Source of the DNA: an uncultured Anaerococcus sp.
GTDB lineage: Bacteria > Bacillota > Clostridia > Tissierellales > Peptoniphilaceae
DNA length: 18,011 nt
Direction of reading: 5' to 3'
NCBI GenBank assembly: GCA_900550345.1
Contig: URRX01000012.1
Span: forward strand, 1-18,011
Positions 1 to 6,459 of the stretch are shown here, in pieces (position 1 is the stretch's first letter; each line of letters opens with the position of its first letter). Under the pieces are notes generated by a model. It did no database searches, was not told where the DNA came from, and worked only from the letters and a program-made list of their open reading frames with translations. A program made the translations under genes and the position numbers.

Positions 1-1218
1 ATCTATGAAAGGAATATATTTTTCATACAAACTTTCATACAAATCGCTTATAAAGGGCATTTTAAATTTACCCTCTTTACTATTTATAATAAATTCATTA
101 TCTTTATAATAAATTTTTAAAATATCATCATTATTAAATTTAAAATCTGGACTTTGCATCAATACCAATTTCATTATTTCAACTATATTATCAATTTTTC
201 CATCATTAAAAATCGAAATTTTTTCTTTCAAATCATTATCATCTTGGCACATTCTTATCAAAAAATCACTAGCCTTATTTTTATTAAACTTATCCAAAAG
301 TTTCAAAGAAGACTTAAAAGCAAGCTGATTTCTTTTTTGACTAAATTTAGGATCATTTACAAACATTAATTTTTTGTCATTATCTGTGTAAACATACCTA
401 TAATTTAATTTAAATAATTTTTTGCAATAAGGGCATTCGATAAGGCCAATATTTTCTAGAAAATCTTTATCATTTATAGAAAAAACTGCTGTTGGCAAAG
501 ATTTTGTAAAATTTGCCCCACAAGATGGGCAAGATAATTTAAAATCTTTATCTCTAGTATCTATTTCTTCATTATTTTTTATATATGATAAAAACTCATC
601 AAGTGAGGAAAAAACTAAGTCTGCTTGACTTTTAATTAAATCAGAATCATCCAAATCAATTATTAAAACAACCTTGGCCCCACTTTTTTTTGCAGCTTTT
701 ACTCCTGCCAATGAGTCTTCAATAATATAAGTTTTATTTTTATCCCCACCAATTTTTTCCATTGCCATATTAAAAATTTGTGGATCAGGCTTACCTTTTG
801 TGATATCATCTGATGAAACTATTTTATCAAAATAATCTCTCACTTCTTCCCTATCAAGTAAAAAATCAATTCTGCTTTTTATAGAAGATGAAGCAAGGCC
901 AATCTTTTTATTATTTTCTTTTAAATATGTTAATAAATTCAAAAGTCCAGGCTTTTTAAGGCTGTAATCTAGTTCATTAAATCTTTCATCTCTCAAATCA
1001 TTTAGTTCTTTACGAATTCTAATGGCCTCTTTCTCATCCATAGAAAAATTTTCTACCATATAAGCTATTGATTCCTTGCTTTGTTTTCCAGATAAACGAA
1101 CCTTATCTTCTAAAGCAAAATCAAATCCTTCTTTTTTTGCAATATCTAACCAAGTTTGATAATAAAATTTTTCAGTATCAAAAATGGTTCCATCCATATC
1201 AAAAATAAAATAATCCAT
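1..1218 (-). CDS. HAD-family phosphatase fused to a CpXC domain (3' end outside window)
   Basis: I translated this open frame by hand: 406 codons with no stop, continuing past the left edge. Residues 1-215 are a HAD subfamily I hydrolase of the beta-phosphoglucomutase/phosphatase type. It has the nucleophile motif DMDGT (D7, D9), motif II ASSS at 109-112, motif III KGKPDP with K143, and motif IV EDS at 167-169, with a helical cap between about 14 and 90. From residue 228 a second module begins, with CPSC at 230-233 and CPYC at 262-265, then a YRYVYTDNDKKLMF stretch, which fits the CpXC domain (a probable zinc-binding module). All HAD catalytic residues are present, so hydrolysis of a small phosphorylated substrate is likely; the substrate is unknown. 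It starts 1 bp after the stop of the PPC gene, so the two are translationally coupled. HAD assignment is firm; CpXC assignment is good. Confidence 0.88.
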   Translation of the reverse strand, partial: MDYFIFDMDGTIFDTEKFYYQTWLDIAKKEGFDFALEDKVRLSGKQSKESIAYMVENFSMDEKEAIRIRKELNDLRDERFNELDYSLKKPGLLNLLTYLKENNKKIGLASSSIKSRIDFLLDREEVRDYFDKIVSSDDITKGKPDPQIFNMAMEKIGGDKNKTYIIEDSLAGVKAAKKSGAKVVLIIDLDDSDLIKSQADLVFSSLDEFLSYIKNNEEIDTRDKDFKLSCPSCGANFTKSLPTAVFSINDKDFLENIGLIECPYCKKLFKLNYRYVYTDNDKKLMFVNDPKFSQKRNQLAFKSSLKLLDKFNKNKASDFLIRMCQDDNDLKEKISIFNDGKIDNIVEIMKLVLMQSPDFKFNNDDILKIYYKDNEFIINSKEGKFKMPFISDLYESLYEKYIPFID

Positions 1219-1219
1219 A

Positions 1220-1666
1220 TTAAAACTCAATCAAATTCAATCCCAATTCTTCGTCAAATTTTCTATTAATATCTCCATCAATTATTGTTACAAAAATTTC
1301 TGCAGTCAAAGAAATTACAGCTTCATTTAAATGACCTGCTATAGCATCTCCTGCAATATCTCCTGTTAAAGCATTTGTTTTTGCCTTTCCACAAGTGATA
1401 TGAAAATGAGTATAAAGTTTTCCATCTTTATTAGAAATATTTCCGCAAAGATTTGCAATTTCTAAATCTTCTTCGTATTTTTTTATATTATAATCTTTAG
1501 TTTTTGGATCAAAAAGTCCAACTTCAAGATTATCAGTTGCCCCAATTCCTGTCAAAAAACCTGCCTTAATATTTTCTTTTTCAAGAATATTTCTAACAGA
1601 TTCAACAAGTTTGTCTCCCTTTTTTAATCTGATAACTAATTTATCACCAAATCTTTTATAAATCAT
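1220..1666 (-). CDS. PPC/DUF296 domain protein
   Basis: A single-domain protein of 148 residues, the usual length for bacterial stand-alone PPC (plant and prokaryote conserved, DUF296) proteins. The core has GFLTGIGA at 37-44, the H87-F-H89 pair within LYTHFHITCG, and H112 in GHLNEAVISLTAEIF. The three histidines match the metal-binding trio of the prokaryotic family. Plant members carry AT-hooks and bind DNA, but this protein has no AT-hook and no other DNA-binding segment, so its role is unknown. The ATG is preceded by AAAGGA at a sensible spacing. It is the first gene of a two-gene unit with the HAD-CpXC gene. Its promoter is at 1713-1741. Confidence 0.88.
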   Translation of the reverse strand: MIYKRFGDKLVIRLKKGDKLVESVRNILEKENIKAGFLTGIGATDNLEVGLFDPKTKDYNIKKYEEDLEIANLCGNISNKDGKLYTHFHITCGKAKTNALTGDIAGDAIAGHLNEAVISLTAEIFVTIIDGDINRKFDEELGLNLIEF

Positions 1667-1712
1667 AAAAAAATCCTTTCATTTTTCACTTTAAATTCCA
1701 CATTCTTTAAAC

Positions 1713-1741
1713 ATTATACCCAAATAAAAGATAGTTGTTGA
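1713..1741 (-). promoter_or_regulatory. Promoter of the PPC/HAD-CpXC operon
   Basis: On the minus strand, TCAACA (1741-1736) is followed by 17 bp and a perfect TATAAT (1718-1713). The -10 is consensus; the -35 matches TTGACA at four of six positions. It lies about 50 bp upstream of the PPC start codon. Confidence 0.6.
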
Positions 1742-1797
1742 TTTTTAAAATTAAATTTTTAGTTTTAAATTTTAAAATAAATTAATAAATTAAATTA

Positions 1798-1962
1798 ATT
1801 CTTCGTTATGTTAGGGCGGAGGAAATGGGGGAGTTTCGATTCTCCCCCTTTTTCCTCCCCCTAACGACCCCCTCTTTTTTGCCCCCCTGCAAACGACCAT
1901 TGCATGGAGCTGGTTTTGTAAGAAGCTTACGCTTCTTTCAAGTTTTTAAAATTTGATTGCTG
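1798..1962 (+). repeat. Structured repeat, copy R1 (three hairpins)
   Basis: A G/C-tract-rich island in AT-rich DNA, opening with CTTCGTTA. Hairpin I spans 1810-1865: GTTAGGG pairs with CCCTAAC, GGAGG with CCTCC, and GGGGGAG with CTCCCCC around the loop TTTCGATT. Hairpin II is CCAT-TGC-ATGG at 1897-1907. Hairpin III is AAGAAGC-TTAC-GCTTCTT at 1920-1937. The tail reads AATTTGATTGC. A diverged copy, R2, lies in opposite orientation at 2082-2243 and keeps the order of hairpins, the loops and the end motifs. No protein is credible here. The rest of 1667-2302 is AT-rich spacer apart from the promoter at 1713-1741 and the terminator at 2288-2309. Confidence 0.75.
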
Positions 1963-2081
1963 TTTAAAAATAATTATAAATTCAAGTGAATTATTAGAGA
2001 AAATTTTTTGAACCTTAATATTTATTTTTTCTCTTTTAATGAACTTTGAATTTATTTTAGGTTTTTATTTTTATTAAATTT

Positions 2082-2243
2082 GGCTAATCAAATTAAAAAA
2101 AGAAAGAAACGTAAGTTTCTTTCTAATTTTGCTCCCTGCAAGGGCCGGTTAAGGGGGTTCGTTGAAAGGGGTTCAAGGGGAAAAATTGTGGGGACAATCG
2201 GAAGTCCCCTAATTTGTCCCCTTAGTAACGAAGTATTAAATAA
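2082..2243 (-). repeat. Structured repeat, copy R2 (inverted relative to R1)
   Basis: Read on the minus strand, it opens with ACTTCGTTA and has the same three hairpins as R1. Hairpin I spans 2175-2223: AAGGGG/CCCCTT outside and GGGGAC/GTCCCC inside, with loop TTCCGATT on the minus strand. Hairpin II is CCCT-TGC-AGGG at 2134-2144. Hairpin III spans 2101-2124 with a 10-bp stem and loop TTAC. The tail AATTTGATTAGCC matches R1. Weaker similarity continues from both copies towards the centre at about 2015, so 1798-2243 is a large imperfect inverted repeat. Stem differences from R1 are paired changes. Confidence 0.75.
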
Positions 2244-2287
2244 TTATAAAAATAAAATTTAAGATAAAAAACAAAAAATCAGCATTT

Positions 2288-2309
2288 AAAAAAGGACTAT
2301 TTCTAGTCC
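2288..2309 (-). terminator. Intrinsic terminator of the ECF S-component gene
   Basis: On the minus strand, GGACTA-GAAA-TAGTCC (2309-2294) is followed by six T residues (2293-2288). The stop codon TAG lies within the hairpin, so termination follows directly on translation. Confidence 0.85.
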
Positions 2310-2845
2310 ATTTTTACTCTTTTTGCTACTGCAATTGCAAATATACTTGCAACTATTACTGAAATTATTCCGTTTATTGAAGAAACTCCAAGTTTTTGTA
2401 CAACTTCTACCATATTTGCTTCAAATGATAAGCCCATAGCTATTTTATTTTTTATAAATGTATAAAGCAAATAAAGAATTATATAAGTCAATTGTCCACA
2501 AAATCCAGCAAGGGCTGCTTTTAATTTTTCGTTTTTAATTTTTACTTTTTTAAAAACTAAACCTGCAACAAAACCCATCATAAATTTATTTATGAAAGTA
2601 AATGGAGCTGATGCGAAATAAAGTGGATTGGTTAAGTCAAATATTGCAGATCCAATTCCTGCAGCAAGTCCACCAAGTCCTGGTCCTAAAATTATTCCTC
2701 CTAAAAGACAAAAGACATTTCCCAAATGAAATCTTGTATCTCCCATTGGTGTTTTTAGTGGAATTTGAAAAAATGCTGAAAAAATAAATACCAAGGCTAT
2801 AAAAAGTCCTGTGTATGTAATTTTTTTTGTAGTTAATTTATTCAT
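2303..2845 (-). CDS. ECF transporter S component (substrate-binding membrane subunit)
   Basis: A protein of 180 residues, hydrophobic throughout, with about five or six membrane segments. It has the S-component pattern GDTRFHLGN followed by LLGGIILGPGLGGLAAGIGSA and the PxTFINKFMMG stretch. It captures a vitamin or similar micronutrient and would dock with a shared EcfT/EcfA1/A2 module encoded elsewhere, since no ECF ATPase or EcfT is in the window. The frame is open to a TTG at 2857. I chose the ATG at 2845 because GGGAGG lies directly upstream at ideal spacing and the TTG has no site of its own. It resembles the general ECF S family (PF07155-like) more than BioY, ThiT or RibU; the substrate cannot be read from sequence. 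It is monocistronic, with its own promoter and terminator and no riboswitch that I can recognise in the short leader. Confidence 0.85.
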   Translation of the reverse strand: MNKLTTKKITYTGLFIALVFIFSAFFQIPLKTPMGDTRFHLGNVFCLLGGIILGPGLGGLAAGIGSAIFDLTNPLYFASAPFTFINKFMMGFVAGLVFKKVKIKNEKLKAALAGFCGQLTYIILYLLYTFIKNKIAMGLSFEANMVEVVQKLGVSSINGIISVIVASIFAIAVAKRVKMD

Positions 2846-2878
2846 AAATCCTCCCAATAAATTTATTATTACTAATCA

Positions 2879-2907
2879 ATTATATATTATATTTTAAATT
2901 GTGTAAA
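2879..2907 (-). promoter_or_regulatory. Promoter of the ECF S-component gene
   Basis: On the minus strand, TTTACA (2907-2902), a 17-bp spacer and TATAAT (2884-2879). This is a near-consensus housekeeping promoter about 35 bp upstream of the ATG, which leaves no room for a large leader riboswitch. Confidence 0.8.
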
Positions 2908-2991
2908 TATATCATTTCCCCTCATAAATTTTTATAAATATTCAAAATTTAATTTCTTTAATTTCTTAAATTTTATCGTAAAATATTAGAA

Positions 2992-3007
2992 TGTAACATG
3001 GGTTACA
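2992..3007 (+). promoter_or_regulatory. Palindromic operator TGTAAC-N4-GTTACA
   Basis: A perfect inverted repeat of two 6-bp arms around ATGG. Its centre (2999.5) falls at -41.5 relative to the start site predicted from the -10 box at 3029-3034. That is the standard class II activator position for CRP/FNR-family proteins. The regulator is not in the window. Confidence 0.65.
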
Positions 3008-3028
3008 GAATTTTATTTATTTTTTTAA

Positions 3029-3034
3029 TATAAT
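3029..3034 (+). promoter_or_regulatory. -10 box of the 3064 gene, no -35
   Basis: A perfect TATAAT with no recognisable -35 element 16-18 bp upstream, where the sequence is CAGAAT-like. This suggests an activator-dependent promoter using the palindrome at 2992-3007. Confidence 0.65.
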
Positions 3035-3063
3035 GAATTTAAAATAGTTTAAAGGAGTTTTAA

Positions 3064-3720
3064 ATGAGTGAATTTTTAGGACCAATACATTTTATGATGT
3101 ATGATAAGATAAAGTTTCAAGATAAAATAACAAATTTTATTTTGGATGGAAATACAAAAGAAATCGATGAAAAAATCTCACCTGTTTCAACAGATAATTT
3201 GGAAAATTTAATCGATCAAGAAAATATTCACGGTTGGCTTGATTCAAAAATTGATGTTGTTGAAAATAGACTTGCCTATGCAATAAAAAATAGTCAAGAC
3301 ACAAAAGAAAAGTTATTTGAATTTGGAAAAAAACAAGCAGATGGAAAAAATTTCTCTAATTATAATGAAATTTTTGAGGATTTAAATACAATGATGCTTG
3401 ATGGAATGCCTTGTGATAACGGACTTTCTGCAACAATCGATGAAAATGGGGATTTATTTTTAATTACAAATGTAAATACCCACGAAAAATATTTCAAAGA
3501 TTTTATAAATCCAGATGATTCTCTTTCAAATACTTGTGAAGGAGGCCACAGTCACGACCACCACGAAGCTTTTGAAATTAATAAAAATGGTTTTGAATTA
3601 AAAGAAGAAAATTCTCCTTACCATGAATATAGGTATGAATTTTTGAAAGGATATTTCCATAATTCTCCTTATGGCGTTGACCTTGTTGGTGGAATTAATT
3701 ATAGAATTTATAAAAAATAA
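3064..3720 (+). CDS. Conserved hypothetical protein with a histidine cluster
   Basis: A soluble 218-residue protein with no signal peptide or membrane segment. I do not recognise a named family with certainty; the opening MSEFLGPIHF recalls an uncharacterised clostridial protein. A histidine-rich segment, GGHSHDHHE, has H162, H164, H166 and H167, and C117 and C158 lie nearby, so metal or cofactor binding is possible. The C-terminal part is rich in aromatic residues (YHEYRYEFLKGYFHNSPYG). The start codon has AAAGGAG at good spacing. It is monocistronic: its promoter region carries a palindrome at the class II activator position, and it ends at a terminator shared with the convergent ABC operon. 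The gene is certain, its function is not. Regulation by a redox or nitrosative-stress CRP/FNR-type activator is inference from promoter geometry only. Confidence 0.85.
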   Translation: MSEFLGPIHFMMYDKIKFQDKITNFILDGNTKEIDEKISPVSTDNLENLIDQENIHGWLDSKIDVVENRLAYAIKNSQDTKEKLFEFGKKQADGKNFSNYNEIFEDLNTMMLDGMPCDNGLSATIDENGDLFLITNVNTHEKYFKDFINPDDSLSNTCEGGHSHDHHEAFEINKNGFELKEENSPYHEYRYEFLKGYFHNSPYGVDLVGGINYRIYKK

Positions 3721-3734
3721 TATAGGAATTTAAA

Positions 3735-3758
3735 AAGAGCAAGAATAAACTTGCTCTT
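3735..3758. terminator. Bidirectional terminator between convergent genes
   Basis: AAGAGCAAG (3735-3743), loop AATAAA, CTTGCTCTT (3750-3758), flanked by A-rich sequence on the left and a T-rich tract on the right. It can stop transcription from both sides. The stop codon of the ABC permease (3757-3759) overlaps its edge. Confidence 0.85.
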
Positions 3759-4980
3759 ATTTTTTATTTTTTTTAATTTTTAATTTTTTTCCTCTTCCAA
3801 ATAATTTGTTTGTTGAATAATTTAGAATGTTTTTCTTATATACTCTTGCAGCAACTATATACATTAGAATTATTCCAAGCAATAAAATTATTAGGGAAAC
3901 CATTCCTTGGAAAAGACTTGCGTTTTCGTAAATTAATCTCATTGGCATGAAAAATGTTGATAAGAATGGAATATATGAAAGTATTTTTATAAATAAATTT
4001 GGTTCGCTTCCTACAAATGATATTGAAATAAAATAGCAAAACATTATTATTAACATAATTGGTGTAGCCATTTTTCCAGCGTCTTCTTGTTTTTGTACCA
4101 AAGATCCAAGCATAGCTGAAAGTATTATATATAAAATTAATCCCAAAATCATAAATAAAATTATTTGTCCAACTAATTGTCCATTTATTCCCTTAAATAA
4201 ATCGGAAATATTTATATCTATCATTGAAAGAATCTTATCATAAAGACCGGTAAATTTAATTACTGCAAATCCCACAAGTCCTAATATTAAATAAATTCCA
4301 AAATGAACAAGCATAGCAAGGATTGTTCCAAAAATTTTTCCTGCCATATAGGTTCCTGCTCTTACTGATGAGAAAATAAATTCAAGCATTTTTGATCCCT
4401 TTTCTATGGCAATATCTTGCATTATTATTTGTGAATAAAAAATTAATACAAAATACATAACAAAAATCGTTGCAAAAAGAGCGACCATATTTCCAGGATT
4501 TTTTAGATTATCTTTTATTTCATGAAGCTTAACTTGAGGCTTTTGGCTAATTATTGCATTTTGCTTGGCATTTATATTTGAATTTTTCAAATTTTCTTTT
4601 CTTTGCATAGACTCTGCCAGAGAATTTATAACAAGCATAGGGGTTTTTGCTGTTGTATCCCCATAATAATCAAAATTTAAAAGACCATCTTTATTTTTAA
4701 CTTCAAGATATGCTGAAATATCCTTATCTTTTAGAGCTTTCTTTGCTTCTTTTTTGCTTTTAAATTCAAAATCTACCATTGAATTATTTTGGAAATTTTT
4801 CTTATATTTTTCTTCAGTTACAACTGCAATTGTATCAGGAGTCTTGGTTGAATAAGAAATATAGGAAATTATTCCAATAATTACTGCCATGATAAAAGGC
4901 ATAAGAACCATAACCCAAAAAGATCCAGATTTTAGATGTTTTTTTAAGGTATCAATAGATACAGTCATAAATCTATTCAT
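3757..4980 (-). CDS. ABC transporter permease, NatB-like
   Basis: An ABC-2-type membrane subunit of 407 residues. One membrane segment near the N-terminus (FWVMVLMPFIMAVIIGIISYI) is followed by an extracytoplasmic domain of about 120-150 residues, then five hydrophobic segments and a basic lysine-rich tail. This is the NatB/YhaP layout, in which the pair with the ATPase exports sodium, drugs or peptides. The open frame reaches 5010, but I place the start at ATG 4980, because AAGGTGG lies 6 bp upstream and it overlaps the ATPase stop by 8 bp, typical of translational coupling. The substrate is unknown. Confidence 0.88.
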   Translation of the reverse strand: MNRFMTVSIDTLKKHLKSGSFWVMVLMPFIMAVIIGIISYISYSTKTPDTIAVVTEEKYKKNFQNNSMVDFEFKSKKEAKKALKDKDISAYLEVKNKDGLLNFDYYGDTTAKTPMLVINSLAESMQRKENLKNSNINAKQNAIISQKPQVKLHEIKDNLKNPGNMVALFATIFVMYFVLIFYSQIIMQDIAIEKGSKMLEFIFSSVRAGTYMAGKIFGTILAMLVHFGIYLILGLVGFAVIKFTGLYDKILSMIDINISDLFKGINGQLVGQIILFMILGLILYIILSAMLGSLVQKQEDAGKMATPIMLIIMFCYFISISFVGSEPNLFIKILSYIPFLSTFFMPMRLIYENASLFQGMVSLIILLLGIILMYIVAARVYKKNILNYSTNKLFGRGKKLKIKKNKK

Positions 4981-5863
4981 TTTCTTCCACCTTTCTTGCA
5001 AAAATTTCATTTAAAGTTGGAGGTGATTGGTCAAAATATGGGACAAAACCAATATTATCAACAATTTTTTTGAAAATCACCTTAGCATATTCCTCATCTT
5101 TTAAAATAAAAGTCCACTTATCACCATCTTGAGAAATCATTTCAATATTTTCATCATTTAGGAAAAATAAATCTTCGCTTGATTCAACCACAAGTTTATT
5201 TCTTTCATAAGAATTTCTGATCTCTTGAGGAGATCCATTTAAAACTATATTTCCTTTTTTAAGCATAATTAATTTTTTGCAAAGACTTTCCACATTTTCC
5301 ATATTATGAGATGAGAACATAATTGTTGTTCCTTCTTTGTTTACATCTTTAATTATTTTTTCCAAAAGTCTTATATTATATGGATCAAGGCCTGAAAAAG
5401 GCTCGTCCAAAATTACAAATTCTGGCTTATAAATTAAAGCGCAGAGAAGTTGGACCTTTTGTTGGTTTCCTTTGGAAAGCTCCTTTATTTTTGATGATAA
5501 TTTTCCATCAATTTCAAAATAATCAAACCACTCTTTTAATTTTTGATCTGAAATTTTTTTCATTTTATTTAATTTTGCAAAATATCTTATTTGATCTTCA
5601 ACTTTTCTTTTTGGATCAAGAGATCTTTCTTCTGGCAAAAATCCAATTTTTTCTAAAGGAACTTTCGAAAATTTTTTGCCATTATAAGTAATATTACCGT
5701 TATATTTTGTATAAAAGTTCATTATACACCTAAAAAGCGTGGATTTTCCCGCACCATTTTGGCCTATAACTCCAAAAAGTTCCCCATCTTTTACTTCAAA
5801 ATCTATTTCTTTTAAAGCATCAAGATCGCCAAAACTTTTACTTAGCCTATCTACTTTTAGCAT
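4973..5863 (-). CDS. ABC transporter ATP-binding protein, NatA-like
   Basis: A 296-residue ATPase with Walker A GQNGAGKST (34-42), signature LSKGNQ (129-134), Walker B VILDEP with E154, D-loop SGLD, and H-loop H186 in SSHNM. The Q-loop position reads FLPEERSLD, the LPEER form typical of this NatA/YhaQ branch. The last 80 residues, ending in SPPTLNEIFARKVEE, fit the DUF4162 extension. It powers the permease encoded just downstream, forming a heterodimeric or tetrameric exporter in the membrane. The start codon has AAGGAG. A possible extended -10 (TATGGTAAAAT, minus strand, about 5910-5902) lies upstream. No regulator gene is adjacent. Confidence 0.93.
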   Translation of the reverse strand: MLKVDRLSKSFGDLDALKEIDFEVKDGELFGVIGQNGAGKSTLFRCIMNFYTKYNGNITYNGKKFSKVPLEKIGFLPEERSLDPKRKVEDQIRYFAKLNKMKKISDQKLKEWFDYFEIDGKLSSKIKELSKGNQQKVQLLCALIYKPEFVILDEPFSGLDPYNIRLLEKIIKDVNKEGTTIMFSSHNMENVESLCKKLIMLKKGNIVLNGSPQEIRNSYERNKLVVESSEDLFFLNDENIEMISQDGDKWTFILKDEEYAKVIFKKIVDNIGFVPYFDQSPPTLNEIFARKVEENE

Positions 5864-5901
5864 AAATACTCCTTAATTTTTGTAAAAACCTATTCATGAT
5901 T

Positions 5902-5912
5902 ATTTTACCATA
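5902..5912 (-). promoter_or_regulatory. Possible extended -10 promoter of the ABC operon
   Basis: TATGGTAAAAT on the minus strand, 40 bp upstream of the ATPase start. It has the TGn extension before TAAAAT. The -35 region is only T-rich, so the call is tentative. Confidence 0.4.
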
Positions 5913-5920
5913 CAAATTAC

Positions 5921-5955
5921 AATAAAAAAAAGATAAGAAATTATTCCTTATCTTT
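5921..5955 (-). terminator. Intrinsic terminator of the nucleoside-hydrolase-like/FUSC operon
   Basis: On the minus strand, AAAGATAAG (5955-5947) and CTTATCTTT (5937-5929) enclose a 9-nt loop that contains the gene's stop codon. A run of T residues follows. It separates this operon from the downstream ABC operon. Confidence 0.8.
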
Positions 5956-6459
5956 TTGTTTTTCAAACTTTATAAATTTTAAAATTTCAAAATCAATCGA
6001 ATTAATTACAATAGCAACCAAAACGCCAACCAAAGTATCTAAAACCCTATTTACCGCAAAATCAATTGCACCAAAATTTTCTCCTGCATGATTTATTGAC
6101 ACTGATGCCAAAACTATACACATTATAGAAATTGCATTAGGTTTTTCTAATGAAGAAACTAGCCAAATTAAAAATGCCATAATTACAGATAGCAAAAAAT
6201 ACTCTTCTATTTCATTTGTAAGATTTTTCTTTACAAACAAAAGATATAAAAATCCAACAAAGCCACCAATTAAAGTCCCCAAAATTCTATTTAAACCAAT
6301 ATCAATAGAACCTGTTACGTCATTTTTTGTACAAATTATTGCAGCTATTGCCGAATAAAATGGAAGAGCATCGGCTGATCTAAAATGTGAAATGGTAAAA
6401 GACAAAAAAACTGCTAGGGAAGTTTTAAAAATTCTTTGCCCTGGTTTTTTAAATTTCAT
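5941..6459 (-). CDS. Short FUSC / aromatic-acid-exporter-type membrane protein
   Basis: A 172-residue membrane protein with the N-terminal FUSC/ArAE pattern: a basic start (MKFKKPGQRIFKTSLAVFLS), then ALPFYSAIAAIICTK, and the signature NRILGTLIGGFVGF. A second hydrophobic block repeats the motif as NRVLDTLVGVLVAIVIN. About six membrane segments are visible. Full-length ArAE_1 proteins are around 300 residues with a cytoplasmic C-terminal domain; here only the membrane half is present, a common short form in Firmicutes. Its ATG shares ATGA with the stop of the upstream nucleoside-hydrolase-like gene, so the two are translated together. The substrate is unknown. Confidence 0.82.
   Translation of the reverse strand: MKFKKPGQRIFKTSLAVFLSFTISHFRSADALPFYSAIAAIICTKNDVTGSIDIGLNRILGTLIGGFVGFLYLLFVKKNLTNEIEEYFLLSVIMAFLIWLVSSLEKPNAISIMCIVLASVSINHAGENFGAIDFAVNRVLDTLVGVLVAIVINSIDFEILKFIKFEKQKDKE

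Noticed and set aside
154..369. A 71-codon plus-strand frame
   Set aside because: It is antisense to the HAD-CpXC gene, has biased low-complexity content and no ribosome binding site.
1798..2243. Complete insertion sequence
   Set aside because: No transposase frame is present and there are no clear target-site duplications; a non-autonomous element remains possible.
2080..2262. A 60-codon plus-strand frame rich in lysine and arginine, starting with TTG
   Set aside because: It lies inside the inverted structured repeat R2, crosses its hairpins, has no ribosome binding site, and its sequence is explained by the repeat.
2846..2857. TTG start adding four residues to the S component
   Set aside because: The added codons are the ribosome binding site (GGGAGG) of the ATG at 2845.
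4980..5010. Upstream start (5010) for the ABC permease
   Set aside because: It would overlap the ATPase by 38 bp without a ribosome site, whereas the ATG at 4980 follows AAGGTGG and gives the normal N-terminus.
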